DNA from: Paenibacillus mellifer
GTDB lineage: Bacteria > Bacillota > Bacilli > Paenibacillales > Paenibacillaceae
DNA length: 64,000 nucleotides
Direction: 5' to 3'
Assembly (NCBI RefSeq): GCF_023195895.1
Contig: NZ_JALPRK010000020.1
Location: 1-64,000, forward strand
Positions 52,622 through 62,731 of this stretch are shown in pieces (positions within the stretch are counted from its first letter, which is position 1; every line of letters begins with the position of its first letter). A program made the position numbers and the translations under genes. Under the pieces are notes generated by a model that worked only from the letters and a program-made list of their open reading frames with translations, was not told the DNA's origin and searched no databases.

Positions 52622-52873
52622 TTGCTGGTATGGTTTCTATTTATCAACGCTGTCGCTTATCTGGTCATGTCCGACGACAAAAGGCGGGCCAGGCAGAGGC
52701 GCGAACGTGTTCCCGAGAAAACGTTGTTTTTGCTGGCTGCGCTGGGCGGTGCATTAGGCATCTTGGTGGCCATGAATACGAAGCGTCATAAAACAAAGCA
52801 TTTCAGCTTCCGGGTGGGCATTCCATTGTTGCTTCTTTTCAACGCCGTGCTTTATGGGTATTTCTTAATATAA
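52622..52873 (+). CDS. DUF1294-family small membrane protein
   Basis: About 83 residues. Two to three helices surround a basic loop. YLVMSDDKRRARQRRERVPE followed by LLAALGGALGILVAM and TKHFSFRVGIPLLLL is the DUF1294 signature. The start is not certain: TTG 52622 is about 18 bp from AAAGGGGG. Function of the family is unknown. Confidence 0.8.
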   Translation: MLVWFLFINAVAYLVMSDDKRRARQRRERVPEKTLFLLAALGGALGILVAMNTKRHKTKHFSFRVGIPLLLLFNAVLYGYFLI

Positions 52874-52900
52874 ACTCTTGGGACAAGTGAGGTGCTTTCC

Positions 52901-53335
52901 ATGCTGTTTAACAAAATTCTTGCCGCGTACGATGGTTCGAAAGCGGCGAATAAAGCGCTGGACAAAGCCATTGAGTTGTGCAAATCAACGCCGGGAGCCA
53001 AGCTGGAGGTCTTGCATGTGTACGACTTCCCGCGGTTTTATGTGGCCGAGGGCTTTGCGCCGGTACCCACTTCAATGAACAAGGATTTCTATGAGCTGGC
53101 GGAAAGAACGGCGGAGGAAGCCAAGAGCCGGCTGGCGGCCGCGGGGCTGGAGCCCAGAGTCGAAATGGACCAAGGGGCGCCGGCGGAGACGATTCTGGAG
53201 TACGCACAGAAATACGGAGCGGATCTCATCGTGATCGGCAGCCGTGGACTGGGCGGCATCCGAGAATTCGTGCTTGGCAGCGTCAGTCACAACGTTGTTC
53301 AGCATGCCCGAATTCCAGTGTTAGTCGTGAAATAA
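52901..53335 (+). CDS. Universal stress protein, UspA family
   Basis: About 144 residues. The N-terminal ILAAYDGSKAANKALDKAI and the C-terminal ATP-binding signature VIGSRGLGGIREFVLGSVSH are complete, so it should bind nucleotide. GAGGTG precedes ATG 52901. A monocistronic stress protein. Confidence 0.92.
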   Translation: MLFNKILAAYDGSKAANKALDKAIELCKSTPGAKLEVLHVYDFPRFYVAEGFAPVPTSMNKDFYELAERTAEEAKSRLAAAGLEPRVEMDQGAPAETILEYAQKYGADLIVIGSRGLGGIREFVLGSVSHNVVQHARIPVLVVK

Positions 53336-53353
53336 GAATAGAGCTTGTTTGTT

Positions 53354-53389
53354 AAAGCCTGACCGAAGCGATTCGGTCGGGCTTTTTTT
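53354..53389 (+). terminator. Terminator after the uspA-type gene
   Basis: A 14-bp stem (AAAGCCTGACCGAA with TTCGGTCGGGCTTT, one mismatch) then TTTT. Confidence 0.93.
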
Positions 53390-53430
53390 GCGAACGCAGG
53401 AAATTTGTCCAGCGGGGGCCGTATTTAGGG

Positions 53431-53615
53431 CTAACGTTTGCCAGAATGCTTATTAAGGCGAAAAGAAGGGAGTTGAAATTCTAACGCTGACCAGCGTGCT
53501 TATATGAGCGGAAGCCACCCCTTTTGGGGTGGAATTCGGGAAATAGGCTCCCCCATAGGCGTTACAATACGAAAATCCCGGTTTTGGTGCAAATAGCGTT
53601 TAATACAAGCGTTAG
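53431..53615. repeat. 185-bp FFRR repeat element, copy 1
   Basis: Four 24-bp units of the form CTAACG-N12-CTTATT. Forward units begin at 53431 and 53481. Reverse units (AATAG[GC]-N12-CGTTA[GC]) begin at 53542 and 53592. Start-to-start spacings are 50, 61 and 50 bp. The inner 12 bases are not conserved; the six-base ends are. A perfect CCACCCCTTTTGGGGTGG palindrome lies between the arms at 53515-53532. It occupies most of the gap after the uspA-type gene. The same layout recurs at 63653. Confidence 0.85.
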
Positions 53616-53857
53616 AGTTCCGATGGAGTTTCCTCGATGATCGCCAAGGAAGATTGCTGTGAGGAAAACTGACGCTTGTCCGATCAAATCGGCGATAGAA
53701 GAATTAAATTTTGGGCTATTTTCGGGATTGCACGTAGGATCATGTAGTTTTTTATAGTCGCCAAAGTAAGGTTATGTTCAAATGTTACGATTACTCACAT
53801 TGAAACACAGTAGGTAAGGTCGAAACGGACATCCGAACACAGAAAGGAGGGCTGCCG
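53616..53857. other. Intergenic leader before glnQ
   Basis: This stretch lies between the repeat element and the glnQ start. I see no ORF, riboswitch or clear promoter. The last bases hold AGAAAGGAGGG, the glnQ ribosome-binding site. Confidence 0.5.
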
Positions 53858-54586
<729 letters not shown>

Positions 54587-54619
54587 ACCTTAGATGATAT
54601 TGAAAGGGAGGAACAGAAG

Positions 54620-55474
54620 ATGAAGAAACGTTGGAGGTTAATCAGTATTGCAGCGGTATGCGCATTGGCAGTATTAGCGGGTTGTGCCAATAACGGGACG
54701 GGCGGAAATACAGCCGGCGAGGGCGGGAATGCCGCTCCGGCAGCTGGGGAGAGCGGGGCCGGGGCTTTGGGCAAAATCAAAGATCGCGGCAAGCTGGTGG
54801 TTGGCGTGAAATACGACACGAAGCTGTTTGGTTTGAAAGACCCGGCCAGCGGCAACGTGGAGGGCTTCGACATCGATATCTCCAAGGCGATCGCGAAGCA
54901 TATTTTTGGCGATGAGAAAGCCTTAGAACTAAAGGAAGTCACCTCCAAAACGCGGATTCCGATGCTCAATAACGGGGAGATCGACATGATCGTGGCAACG
55001 ATGACGATTACCGAGGAGCGCAAGAAGGAAGTCGACTTCTCCGACGTCTATTTCCAGGCGGGGCAGTCGCTGCTGGTGAAGAAGGGCAGCCCGATCACGG
55101 GCATCGAGAGCTTAACCGCTGATTCAACGGTATTGGGCAGCAAGGGCTCGACTTCGGTGAAAAATATCCGCGAAAAGGTAGAAGGCATCAAGGTGCTGGA
55201 ATTTGATAACTACCAGGATGCGTTTAACGCCCTGAAGGCAGGGCAAGGCGATACGCTGACAACGGACGATGCGATTCTGTACGGCATGGCTGCCCAGGAT
55301 CCGAATTTTGAGGTGGTTGGTAAGCCATTCACTGACGAGCCTTACGGCATCGCGGTGCAAAAAGGGAATGGGGACATTGTGCAAGCCGTCAATGATACCT
55401 TGAAGGAGCTCCACGACAGCGGGGAGTACGACAAGATTTATGAGAAGTGGATCGGTAAGAAGCCGGGTGAGTGA
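54620..55474 (+). CDS. glnH: Amino-acid ABC importer binding lipoprotein
   Basis: A 284-residue SBP_bac_3 lipoprotein. The lipobox VLAGC is followed by a Gly/Ala-rich linker (about 25-48). The ligand fold begins LVVGVKYDTKLFGLKDP and includes the family motif GFDIDISKAIAKHIFG. Binds glutamine or a related polar amino acid outside the membrane. Confidence 0.93.
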   Translation: MKKRWRLISIAAVCALAVLAGCANNGTGGNTAGEGGNAAPAAGESGAGALGKIKDRGKLVVGVKYDTKLFGLKDPASGNVEGFDIDISKAIAKHIFGDEKALELKEVTSKTRIPMLNNGEIDMIVATMTITEERKKEVDFSDVYFQAGQSLLVKKGSPITGIESLTADSTVLGSKGSTSVKNIREKVEGIKVLEFDNYQDAFNALKAGQGDTLTTDDAILYGMAAQDPNFEVVGKPFTDEPYGIAVQKGNGDIVQAVNDTLKELHDSGEYDKIYEKWIGKKPGE

Positions 55475-55479
55475 TCGTG

Positions 55480-56130
55480 ATGGACTTTACGATTTTGACT
55501 GACTATTTCGACGTATACCTGGAGGGGTTCCGAGGAACGGTCCTCTCCAGCCTGTTGGCGCTGGTCGGCAGCTTTCTTCTGGGGGCGTTAATCGCGGTAT
55601 TCCGCATCGCCCCTGTCCGGGTTCTGCGCTGGTTCGGGACGGGTTACGTGGAATTTATCCGCAATATCCCGTTACTGCTCGTCGTATATATTTTTTATTA
55701 CGGACCGTCGGCACTGGGTTTACCGTTGGATGGATTTACAGCCGGGACGATCGGGCTGGCCGTGTATACGTCATCGTTCATCGCCGAGGCGATCCGCGCG
55801 GGTATCCTGGCGATTCCGAAGGGGCAAACGGAGGCGGCGCGTTCCTCCGGGTTAAGTTACGCGCAGACGATGTTGCATATTATCCTGCCTCAAGCGATTA
55901 AGCTGGTCATTCCGCCGCTCGGGAACCAGTTCATTAACTTGATCAAGAACTCGTCCGTGTTGACGATTGTTGCCGGGCTGGACCTGATGTATTTTGCCGA
56001 CATCGTGAATACGGAGACGTATCGGACATTTGATACTTATCTTTTTGTGGCGTTGTTTTATTTGGTGTTGACCTTGCCTTTGAGTTATGGGGTGAGGGTG
56101 TGGGAGCGGAGGCTTGAGAGAAGGTATTGA
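55480..56130 (+). CDS. glnM: Amino-acid ABC importer permease 1
   Basis: About 216 residues, five helices of the HisMQ type. The EAA loop is QTEAARSSGLSYAQTMLHII, and EFIRNIPLLLVVYIFYYG is the family signature. ATG 55480 is preferred over GTG 55471 because GGGTGA lies ahead. Overlaps or abuts glnH. The gene name is by order only. Confidence 0.92.
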   Translation: MDFTILTDYFDVYLEGFRGTVLSSLLALVGSFLLGALIAVFRIAPVRVLRWFGTGYVEFIRNIPLLLVVYIFYYGPSALGLPLDGFTAGTIGLAVYTSSFIAEAIRAGILAIPKGQTEAARSSGLSYAQTMLHIILPQAIKLVIPPLGNQFINLIKNSSVLTIVAGLDLMYFADIVNTETYRTFDTYLFVALFYLVLTLPLSYGVRVWERRLERRY

Positions 56131-56147
56131 GGTTGGGGAGGGATTTG

Positions 56148-56798
56148 ATGGACTTTGCGGGTGCGTACAGTGCGGAGAATTTGAGTTTTCTGGCGGAGGG
56201 GTTAGTGGTGACTTTGATTGTCGCCGGGGCGTCGATCGTGCTCAGCTTCCTGATCGGCTGCGTTGTTGGCATCATTCGCTATACACAGCTGCCCGTGTTG
56301 TCGCCGATCCTGCTGGCGGGCGTTGAGCTGATCCGCAATTTACCGCTGCTCTTGATCATCTTCTTCATGCGCTTTGCCTTGCCGGAGATTGGGATTAACC
56401 TGGGACTGGTGGCCGCAACGGTGACCGGGCTGACGATCTTTGAAGCGGCGATGATCGCGGAAATCGTTCGCGGCGGGCTTGCTTCCATCGAAAAGGGGCA
56501 AATCGAGGCGGCCCGATCGTCGGGACTCGGCTCCTTGCAGACGTTGTGGCATATTGTGCTGCCGCAAGGGTTGCGACGGATGGTGCCGCCGCTGGTCAGC
56601 CAGTTCATCTCGCTGCTCAAGGACACATCGCTGGCAGTTGTCATCTCCTTGCCGGAGCTGATGCATCATGCCGGCATCGTCATCGGACACGGCTATACTT
56701 ACACCATTCCAATCCTGCTGCTCGTGGCGTTGATCTATTTCTCCGTCAATTTTGTGTTATCGGTGATCTCCAGACGATTGGAAACCCGTCACGTGTAG
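56148..56798 (+). CDS. glnP: Amino-acid ABC importer permease 2
   Basis: About 216 residues, HisMQ type with ELIRNLPLLLIIFFMRF and the EAA loop QIEAARSSGLGSLQTLWHIV. ATG 56148 follows GGGGAGGG. It pairs with the preceding permease to form the channel. Confidence 0.92.
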   Translation: MDFAGAYSAENLSFLAEGLVVTLIVAGASIVLSFLIGCVVGIIRYTQLPVLSPILLAGVELIRNLPLLLIIFFMRFALPEIGINLGLVAATVTGLTIFEAAMIAEIVRGGLASIEKGQIEAARSSGLGSLQTLWHIVLPQGLRRMVPPLVSQFISLLKDTSLAVVISLPELMHHAGIVIGHGYTYTIPILLLVALIYFSVNFVLSVISRRLETRHV

Positions 56799-56907
56799 GC
56801 ATCATCTAACATGTTGCTGACATATTATGGAATGCATGGTATAGGCACCCTCTCTCAAATGTGGTACGATAAGGGGCAAAATAACTCACAGGACCGGGTG
56901 AGCGGGG

Positions 56908-58215
56908 ATGGGGAACGTTCTTGTTAAGTCCTTTTATAGATCCACCTACGTTCAGATTGGAGTCGTGGCAATTGGGACGGCCTTAGCCGGGGAGTTAAAG
57001 ATCAACCCGTTTGATGGAGATATTTTTCGGATCGGGCTGGGGAGCAGTGCATTTCTGTTATTCTTGTTGTTGCTGCGGCGGTTGCCTTATCTCGTCACGG
57101 GTGTCATTACCGGCACTGGGGTGTTGTTGTTTCGTACGGGGCTGGATCAGGCGCTTGGTAACGGCTTGACCTTGGCCGATAGCGTGACAAGGCATGGTTC
57201 TGCGGCGGTGTATTACATCGTATTCGCTTTCGGGATGAGTCTGATCAAACGGCGTCTGGACCGCTTCTACCCCTTGGCGCTGGGAGCAGTGACGGCGGTG
57301 ATCGACCTGGTGTCCAACGAGGCGGAGTTGCTGACTCGGCTGCTGGTGACCGGTACGGCAACGTTTAAGCTGAACGAGTGGACGTTTCTGATGGCGATCG
57401 CGATGTTGCGTACGTATTTCGTAACCGGGATTTACAGCAGCATATCCGTCAGTCGGATGCGGATCGTACAGAAGGAGCAGAATCGGCGGATCGAGCAGAT
57501 GCTCAGAATTAGCTCCGGCTTGTACGGGGAAGTATTTTACCTGAAGAAATCGATCGGTACGCTGGAGAACCTGACCCTGCAAAGCTACGAGCTGTACCGT
57601 CAGTTGTCCGACAAAGGTCAGGAGGCGCACAAGCAATATGTCTTGGGGATTACGCAGCAGATCCATGAGGTGAAGAAGGATTCGCAGCGTATTTTAGCCG
57701 GGTTGATCAAACTTACGGACCGCGAAGTTCCGGGGGATATGCCATTGTCGGGTTTGGTCCAATATACCGTTCATAGCAGTCAGCAGTATGCCGAAATGTT
57801 GGGGAAAAGAATTGTTTTCACGCAGAAAATCACCCTGGACTACGCCACCGCCAACTACATTCCCTTGCTTACGCTGTTGGGTAACCTGACGGCGAATGCG
57901 GTGGAAGCCATCCAGGATCGGGGTCAGATTCACCTCGAGGTTCGCGAGCAAGCGGGATGGACCTTGTTGATGGTGAGTGACAGCGGGAGCGGCTTTGCGC
58001 AGGACGAGCGGGAGCTGGTATTTGAACCGGGTTTTACGACTAAGTTCGATGAGGAGGGCGTCGCAGCGACGGGGATTGGTTTATCTCACGTGCGAGACAT
58101 CGTGGCCCGGTTTGACGGAGAGATCTCGCTTGATACGGCGCCGGGGCTAGGCGGGGCGAGGGTCCAAATTCGCATACCGACTCGGATGCTGCGAAAGCCG
58201 ACGAGTCCGACGTAA
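56908..58215 (+). CDS. glnK: Sensor histidine kinase, GlnK type
   Basis: A 435-residue kinase with five to six N-terminal helices (about 10-195), a phospho-acceptor region around ITQQIHEVKKDSQRIL, and a HATPase with LTANAVEAIQDRG, DSGSGFAQDE and TGIGLSHVRDIV. It matches B. subtilis GlnK (YcbA), which senses glutamine with GlnL. Lies just after a glutamine-type importer and 34 bp before glnL. Confidence 0.88.
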   Translation: MGNVLVKSFYRSTYVQIGVVAIGTALAGELKINPFDGDIFRIGLGSSAFLLFLLLLRRLPYLVTGVITGTGVLLFRTGLDQALGNGLTLADSVTRHGSAAVYYIVFAFGMSLIKRRLDRFYPLALGAVTAVIDLVSNEAELLTRLLVTGTATFKLNEWTFLMAIAMLRTYFVTGIYSSISVSRMRIVQKEQNRRIEQMLRISSGLYGEVFYLKKSIGTLENLTLQSYELYRQLSDKGQEAHKQYVLGITQQIHEVKKDSQRILAGLIKLTDREVPGDMPLSGLVQYTVHSSQQYAEMLGKRIVFTQKITLDYATANYIPLLTLLGNLTANAVEAIQDRGQIHLEVREQAGWTLLMVSDSGSGFAQDERELVFEPGFTTKFDEEGVAATGIGLSHVRDIVARFDGEISLDTAPGLGGARVQIRIPTRMLRKPTSPT

Positions 58216-58249
58216 ACGCTACATACCAAACGTTGAGGAGGGTGTACCG

Positions 58250-59161
58250 ATGCCTCTCTCTTTTTGTATCGTGGACGATGATGCCAGTGCGCGAAAGATG
58301 CTGCAACACATTATCGAGGACTGTGGGCTGGGCGAGGTAACGGGGACGGCCGGCGGCGGAGCGGAGGGCGTCCGGCAAATTTTGAGCGAGTCGCCGGACA
58401 TCGTGCTGATGGATCTGCTGTTGCCTGACCAGGACGGAATCGAAGCGATCGATTCCTTGCGCGCTCAAGGCTGCAGCTCGCGGTTTGTGATGATCTCCCA
58501 GATCGAGAACCAGGATATGGTCGGACGGGCGTACCGAAGTGGAATTGAATTCTTCATCCGCAAGCCGATCAATCGGTTCGAAGTGGAGACGGTGCTGCGG
58601 AAGGTCAATGAGCGTTACGCGATGAGCCATTATCTAGATGAGATAAAATCCAGCCTAAAGAAACTGGAGGGCTTGCGCAACACACCGTTGGCCGGTCCGG
58701 GAAAACGGCCGGTCCGGGAAGCGATTCAGCCGATCCTGATGAATCTAGGTTTAATTGGCGAGAGCGGCAGCCGGGATATCATCGCGATGATGGAGCTTTT
58801 GCTCGGACAGGGTGACGAAGTCGGCGGCAACTTGCCACCCTTGAAGGAGCTGTATCGCCAGACCGCGGCCACGTACAAGACGAGGCCCGAAGATATCGCC
58901 AAAGAGGTCAAGGCGATCGAGCAACGGCTGCGGCGCGCGTTGACGGCGGGGCTGACGAACCTGGCCTCGCTGGGACTGACCGATTACGGAAATCCTCGGT
59001 TTGAGTATTATGCCCCGCTCTATTTTGACTTTGAGGATGTAAGGCTGAAGATGAAGGAGATCGAAGAAGGTCGGGAGCCGGTTAATGGGAAGGGGAAAGT
59101 GAACATCAAAAAGTTCCTGCACGTGCTGTTTATCGAACTGCAAGAGCAGTTAGGAGCATGA
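58250..59161 (+). CDS. glnL: Response regulator, GlnL (YcbB) type
   Basis: 303 residues. Receiver domain (about 1-120) with phospho-acceptor Asp in IVLMDLLLPDQDG and Lys in FFIRKPINR. The C-terminal YcbB domain (about 150-300) includes IQPILMNLGLIGESGSRDII and LGLTDYGNPRFEYYAPLYFD. In B. subtilis GlnL activates glutaminase and a glutamine transporter. GAGGAGGGTG precedes the ATG. Confidence 0.93.
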   Translation: MPLSFCIVDDDASARKMLQHIIEDCGLGEVTGTAGGGAEGVRQILSESPDIVLMDLLLPDQDGIEAIDSLRAQGCSSRFVMISQIENQDMVGRAYRSGIEFFIRKPINRFEVETVLRKVNERYAMSHYLDEIKSSLKKLEGLRNTPLAGPGKRPVREAIQPILMNLGLIGESGSRDIIAMMELLLGQGDEVGGNLPPLKELYRQTAATYKTRPEDIAKEVKAIEQRLRRALTAGLTNLASLGLTDYGNPRFEYYAPLYFDFEDVRLKMKEIEEGREPVNGKGKVNIKKFLHVLFIELQEQLGA

Positions 59162-59175
59162 ACATGGGGGAGATC

Positions 59176-59207
59176 ACCTAGTCGGGTTACCGGGCTAGGT
59201 TTTTTTT
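59176..59207 (+). terminator. Terminator after glnL
   Basis: ACCTAG (59176-59181) pairs with CTAGGT (59195-59200), with extra pairs inside, then eight Ts. Confidence 0.85.
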
Positions 59208-59245
59208 GTCGTTAGGGAAGGTTGCTTGATTAAGGGGTATTGTTC

Positions 59246-59322
59246 AAAAACGAACATTCGGATTTTACAGTCATTTAATGTTCGGATTTGAGTTGACACG
59301 TCGTGTCTGCCATTGGTAAACT
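59246..59322 (+). promoter_or_regulatory. PurR boxes and promoter of the pur operon
   Basis: Two inverted PurBoxes are present: AAAAACGAACATT on the plus strand (59246-59258) and AAATCCGAACATT on the minus strand (59277-59289). They are 18 bp apart and fit the AWWWCCGAACWWT consensus. The promoter TTGACA (59293-59298), 18 bp, TAAACT (59317-59322) follows. This matches PurR control by PRPP as in B. subtilis. Confidence 0.88.
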
Positions 59323-59359
59323 AGGAGGGAGAAGGCGGTTCGCCGCCGAACATCATAAT

Positions 59360-59426
59360 CTCGTATAATGCCGGGGATAGGGCCCGGAAGTTTCTACCCG
59401 AGAACCGTAAATTTTCGGACTACGAG
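59360..59426 (+). ncRNA. Guanine-type purine riboswitch aptamer
   Basis: The P1 stem is CTCGTA (59360-59365) with TACGAG (59421-59426). Conserved core elements TATAATG, GTTTCTACCCG and CCGTAAATTTTCGGACTACG are present. The base that pairs with the ligand, in GACTAC, is C, as in guanine/hypoxanthine rather than adenine riboswitches. It leads the purE operon, the standard site. Confidence 0.93.
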
Positions 59427-59683
59427 CGAATACGTGATGAAGGTAGGGCTACTCCGCACGGAAGGCCTTCTTTTTATGAGCCTGGGCTTGGATGCACCGG
59501 GCTTTGCGTTGCCGTCGGCGCGATTGTCGCTGCCCGTACGCAGGTATCGTATTCCTCAGGGTCCGCGAATTTCGGGAAATCTTCGTCATTTTCCAGAAAG
59601 TTCGGGGGCCCTTTTCCGTATTCGGTAATCTATAAATCGCAAGCTGAGTTGTTGAACTACTTCTAAAGAAAGTGGGTTGAAGC
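59427..59683 (+). other. Riboswitch expression platform and leader of purE
   Basis: GAAGG (59440-59444) faces CCTTC with a T-run at 59472-59476 in AAGGCCTTCTTTTT, a plausible ligand-dependent terminator, though its stem is imperfect. The following 200 bp show no convincing gene. The purE ribosome-binding site near 59672 is weak (AAAGTGGGTTG). Confidence 0.6.
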
Positions 59684-60181
59684 ATGACAGCACAAGTCGC
59701 AGTAATCATGGGCAGCAAATCGGATTGGGAAACGATGTCCCATGCCTGTGCCGTTCTGGATGAACTGCAGATTCCTTACGAAAAAAATGTCGTATCCGCG
59801 CATCGCACCCCGGATTTGATGTTTGAATTCGCGGAGCAAGCAGCAAACCGCGGGCTAAAGGTCATCATTGCAGGAGCAGGCGGGGCAGCTCACCTGCCGG
59901 GCATGGTGGCGGCCAAGACAACGCTGCCGGTCATCGGTGTGCCGGTGAAGTCGGCCGCGCTGAACGGCCTCGACTCGCTGCTGTCGATCGTGCAAATGCC
60001 GGGCGGCATTCCGGTGGCAACAGTGGCGATCGGTAAGGCCGGAGCGATTAACGCCGGGCTGCTGGCCGCGCAAATGCTGGGCGCGTTCGACCCTGAGGTG
60101 ATGCGCCGGGTGCAGGAGCGCCGCGACCGCATTCAAGCCGAGGTGCTGGAGAGCGGCTCGGAGCTGGGAGCGACCGAATGA
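59684..60181 (+). CDS. purE: N5-carboxyaminoimidazole ribonucleotide mutase
   Basis: A 165-residue class I PurE converting N5-CAIR to CAIR. The substrate loop GSKSDWETM and the catalytic His in VVSAHRTPD are present, as is [12 protein letters not shown]. Overlaps purK by four bases. Confidence 0.97.
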   Translation: MTAQVAVIMGSKSDWETMSHACAVLDELQIPYEKNVVSAHRTPDLMFEFAEQAANRGLKVIIAGAGGAAHLPGMVAAKTTLPVIGVPVKSAALNGLDSLLSIVQMPGGIPVATVAIGKAGAINAGLLAAQMLGAFDPEVMRRVQERRDRIQAEVLESGSELGATE

Positions 60182-61404
60182 GCGGCAGACCGATGGGCAA
60201 CGGGAGCGGGAGCAGCGGTCATGGTGCTCCGGTGATCGAGCCCGGCGCAACGATCGGGGTGCTGGGCGGCGGGCAGCTGGGCCGGATGCTGGCGCTGGCC
60301 GGGAGCCATCTTGGCTACCGGTTTGTCGCCATGGATCCAACGCCGGATGCGCCCTGCGGACAGGTAGCGGGGCAGATCGTGGCCCGCTACGACGACCAGG
60401 CCGCGGCGCGAGAGTTAGCGCAGCGCGCGGACGTGATCACGTACGAGTTCGAAAACGTGGACGCGGGCGTCGCCGCGCTGTTGGAGGAAGCGTCGTACGT
60501 GCCTCAAGGCAGCCGGCTGCTGTACACCACGCAGCATCGGCTTCGCGAGAAGCGAGCCATCGAAGCGGCGGGCGTCAAGGTAGCGCCGTACGCGGAGATC
60601 GGCAGCGAGGAGGAACTGCGTACGGCCGTGGCCCGGCTGGGCCTTCCGGCCGTGTTGAAGACGGCCACAGGCGGCTATGACGGCAAAGGCCAATGGGTGA
60701 TCCGCAGCGAAGACGAGATTACGGCGGCTTACGCCGAGTTGAGCGGGGCCGGGACGGAGCTCGTGTTGGAGCAATTCGTCCCGTTCGTCAAGGAGCTGTC
60801 GGTCATCGCGGCGCGCAGCCCGCGCGGGGAGATCAAGACGTTCCCGGTAGCGGAGAATATCCATGTGGATAATATTTTGCATGTATCGATCGTACCGGCC
60901 CGTGTCGAGGAGCAGGTGCAGCGTGAAGCCGAACGGTTGGCGGCCCGGATCGCCGAAGGTTTGGAAGCGGTAGGGCTTCTGGCGGTGGAAATGTTCCTGA
61001 CCGCGAATGGCGAGTTGTTCGTGAACGAACTGGCGCCGCGACCGCACAATTCGGGCCATTACACGATGGAGGCCTGTACGACCTCGCAATTCGAGCAGCA
61101 TGTGCGGGCGATCTGCAATTTGCCGCTGGGTCCGGTGGAACTGTTGACGCCAGTCGTGATGGTCAACGTGTTGGGCGAGCATTTGGAGGATGTCCGCAAG
61201 GCGGTCGTGACCGGCACTTGGAACAGCGAAGGCGAGAACAATGGGGCAACTGGATTCCCGGCGATCCCCAAAGTACACTTGTATGGAAAGCACGGAGCCG
61301 CTCCGAAACGGAAAATGGGGCATATCAACCTGATCTGCCGCGACGTGGAGGACGGGCTTCGTTGGATAGAGCAAACCAACATTTGGAGGAATGAACGCAA
61401 ATGA
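60178..61404 (+). CDS. purK: N5-carboxyaminoimidazole ribonucleotide synthase
   Basis: A 408-residue ATP-grasp enzyme making N5-CAIR from AIR, ATP and bicarbonate. The N-terminal [17 protein letters not shown] and the grasp motif [17 protein letters not shown] are clear, with [17 protein letters not shown] near the end. A Gly/Ser-rich extension of about 20 residues precedes the first strand, longer than usual; a later start is not supported by an obvious site. Overlaps purE and purB. Confidence 0.96.
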   Translation: MSGRPMGNGSGSSGHGAPVIEPGATIGVLGGGQLGRMLALAGSHLGYRFVAMDPTPDAPCGQVAGQIVARYDDQAAARELAQRADVITYEFENVDAGVAALLEEASYVPQGSRLLYTTQHRLREKRAIEAAGVKVAPYAEIGSEEELRTAVARLGLPAVLKTATGGYDGKGQWVIRSEDEITAAYAELSGAGTELVLEQFVPFVKELSVIAARSPRGEIKTFPVAENIHVDNILHVSIVPARVEEQVQREAERLAARIAEGLEAVGLLAVEMFLTANGELFVNELAPRPHNSGHYTMEACTTSQFEQHVRAICNLPLGPVELLTPVVMVNVLGEHLEDVRKAVVTGTWNSEGENNGATGFPAIPKVHLYGKHGAAPKRKMGHINLICRDVEDGLRWIEQTNIWRNERK

Positions 61405-62696
61405 TCGAACGCTACAGTAGACCGGAAATGAGAGCGATCTGGACGGAGGAAAACAAATTCAAAGCCTGGTTGGAAGTGGAGTTATGCGCTTGCGAAGCTT
61501 GGGCTGAATTAGGTGTAATCCCGAAGGAAGACGCAGCAATGCTGCGCGAGAAGGCTTCGTTCGATATCGATCGGATCTATGAAATCGAGCAGGAAACTCG
61601 CCATGACGTCATCGCGTTTACCCGTGCCGTATCAGAAAGCCTGGGTTCCGAGCGGAAATGGGTGCACTACGGCCTGACGTCCACGGACGTGGTGGACACG
61701 GCGCTGGGCTATTTACTGAAGCAGGCAAATGAGATTTTGGAACGAGACATCGTGAATTTCATCGAGATTTTGAAGGATAAGGCCTTGGCCTATAAAGACA
61801 CCCCGATGATGGGCCGCACGCACGGCGTACATGCCGAGCCAACAACTTTCGGTCTAAAGATGGCGCTATGGCACGAGGAAATGAAGCGGAACCTGGAGCG
61901 TTTCCGCCGCGCAGCGGATAACGTCCAGTTCGGCAAAATCTCCGGCGCCGTTGGCACTTACGCCAACATTGATCCGTTTGTGGAAGAGTTTGTTTGCCGC
62001 AAGCTGGGCACGAGCCCGGCGCCGATTTCGACGCAAACGCTGCAGCGCGATCGTCACGCCGAGTACATGTCGACGTTGGCTCTGGTCGCAACGTCGCTCG
62101 ACAAGTTCGCTACAGAAATTCGCGCCCTGCAAAAGAGCGAGTTCCGCGAGGTAGAAGAAGCCTTCGCCAAAGGGCAAAAAGGTTCGTCGGCGATGCCGCA
62201 CAAACGTAACCCGATTGGCTGCGAGAACATCTCCGGCTTGTCTCGCGTGATCCGCGGCCATATGATTTCGGCTTACGAGAACGTCACGCTGTGGCATGAA
62301 CGCGACATTTCTCACTCCTCGGTGGAACGGGTGATCCTGCCAGACGCTACGATGTTGCTCAACTATATGCTGAATCGCTTCGGCAATATTGTGAAGAACC
62401 TGACGGTATTCCCAGAAAATATGAAGCGCAACATGGGCCGCACGTACGGCGTACCGTTCTCCGGTCGCGTGTTGACAAAGCTCATCGACAAAGGCTTCAG
62501 TCGCGAGCAAGCGTACGATACGGTGCAGCCGCGGGCGATGCAGGCGTGGGAAACGCAACGCCAGTTCCGTGACATTATCGAGGAGACGCCGGAAATTACC
62601 GCGGTCTTGAGCAAGGAAGAGATCGACGACGCGTTTGATCCGTCCTGGCATCTGAAGCATGTGGATACGATTTTCCGGAAGCTTGGATTGATTTAA
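61401..62696 (+). CDS. purB: Adenylosuccinate lyase
   Basis: A 431-residue fumarase-superfamily lyase acting twice in purine synthesis. The signature loop [17 protein letters not shown] carries the catalytic Ser. TSTDVVDTA and [11 protein letters not shown] hold other active-site residues. GGAGG precedes the ATG. Confidence 0.97.
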   Translation: MIERYSRPEMRAIWTEENKFKAWLEVELCACEAWAELGVIPKEDAAMLREKASFDIDRIYEIEQETRHDVIAFTRAVSESLGSERKWVHYGLTSTDVVDTALGYLLKQANEILERDIVNFIEILKDKALAYKDTPMMGRTHGVHAEPTTFGLKMALWHEEMKRNLERFRRAADNVQFGKISGAVGTYANIDPFVEEFVCRKLGTSPAPISTQTLQRDRHAEYMSTLALVATSLDKFATEIRALQKSEFREVEEAFAKGQKGSSAMPHKRNPIGCENISGLSRVIRGHMISAYENVTLWHERDISHSSVERVILPDATMLLNYMLNRFGNIVKNLTVFPENMKRNMGRTYGVPFSGRVLTKLIDKGFSREQAYDTVQPRAMQAWETQRQFRDIIEETPEITAVLSKEEIDDAFDPSWHLKHVDTIFRKLGLI

Positions 62697-62731
62697 TCGA
62701 GTTGAGTTTTGGATGGGGGAGGAGAGCTTTC

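Noticed and set aside
53431-53615. CRISPR array as an explanation for the regularly spaced units
   Set aside because: Units alternate in orientation, only their ends are conserved, there are just four, and no cas genes are nearby.
61866-62660. Long minus-strand open frame opposite purB
   Set aside because: It exactly shadows a conserved enzyme, lacks a ribosome-binding site and has His/Arg-rich shadow composition.
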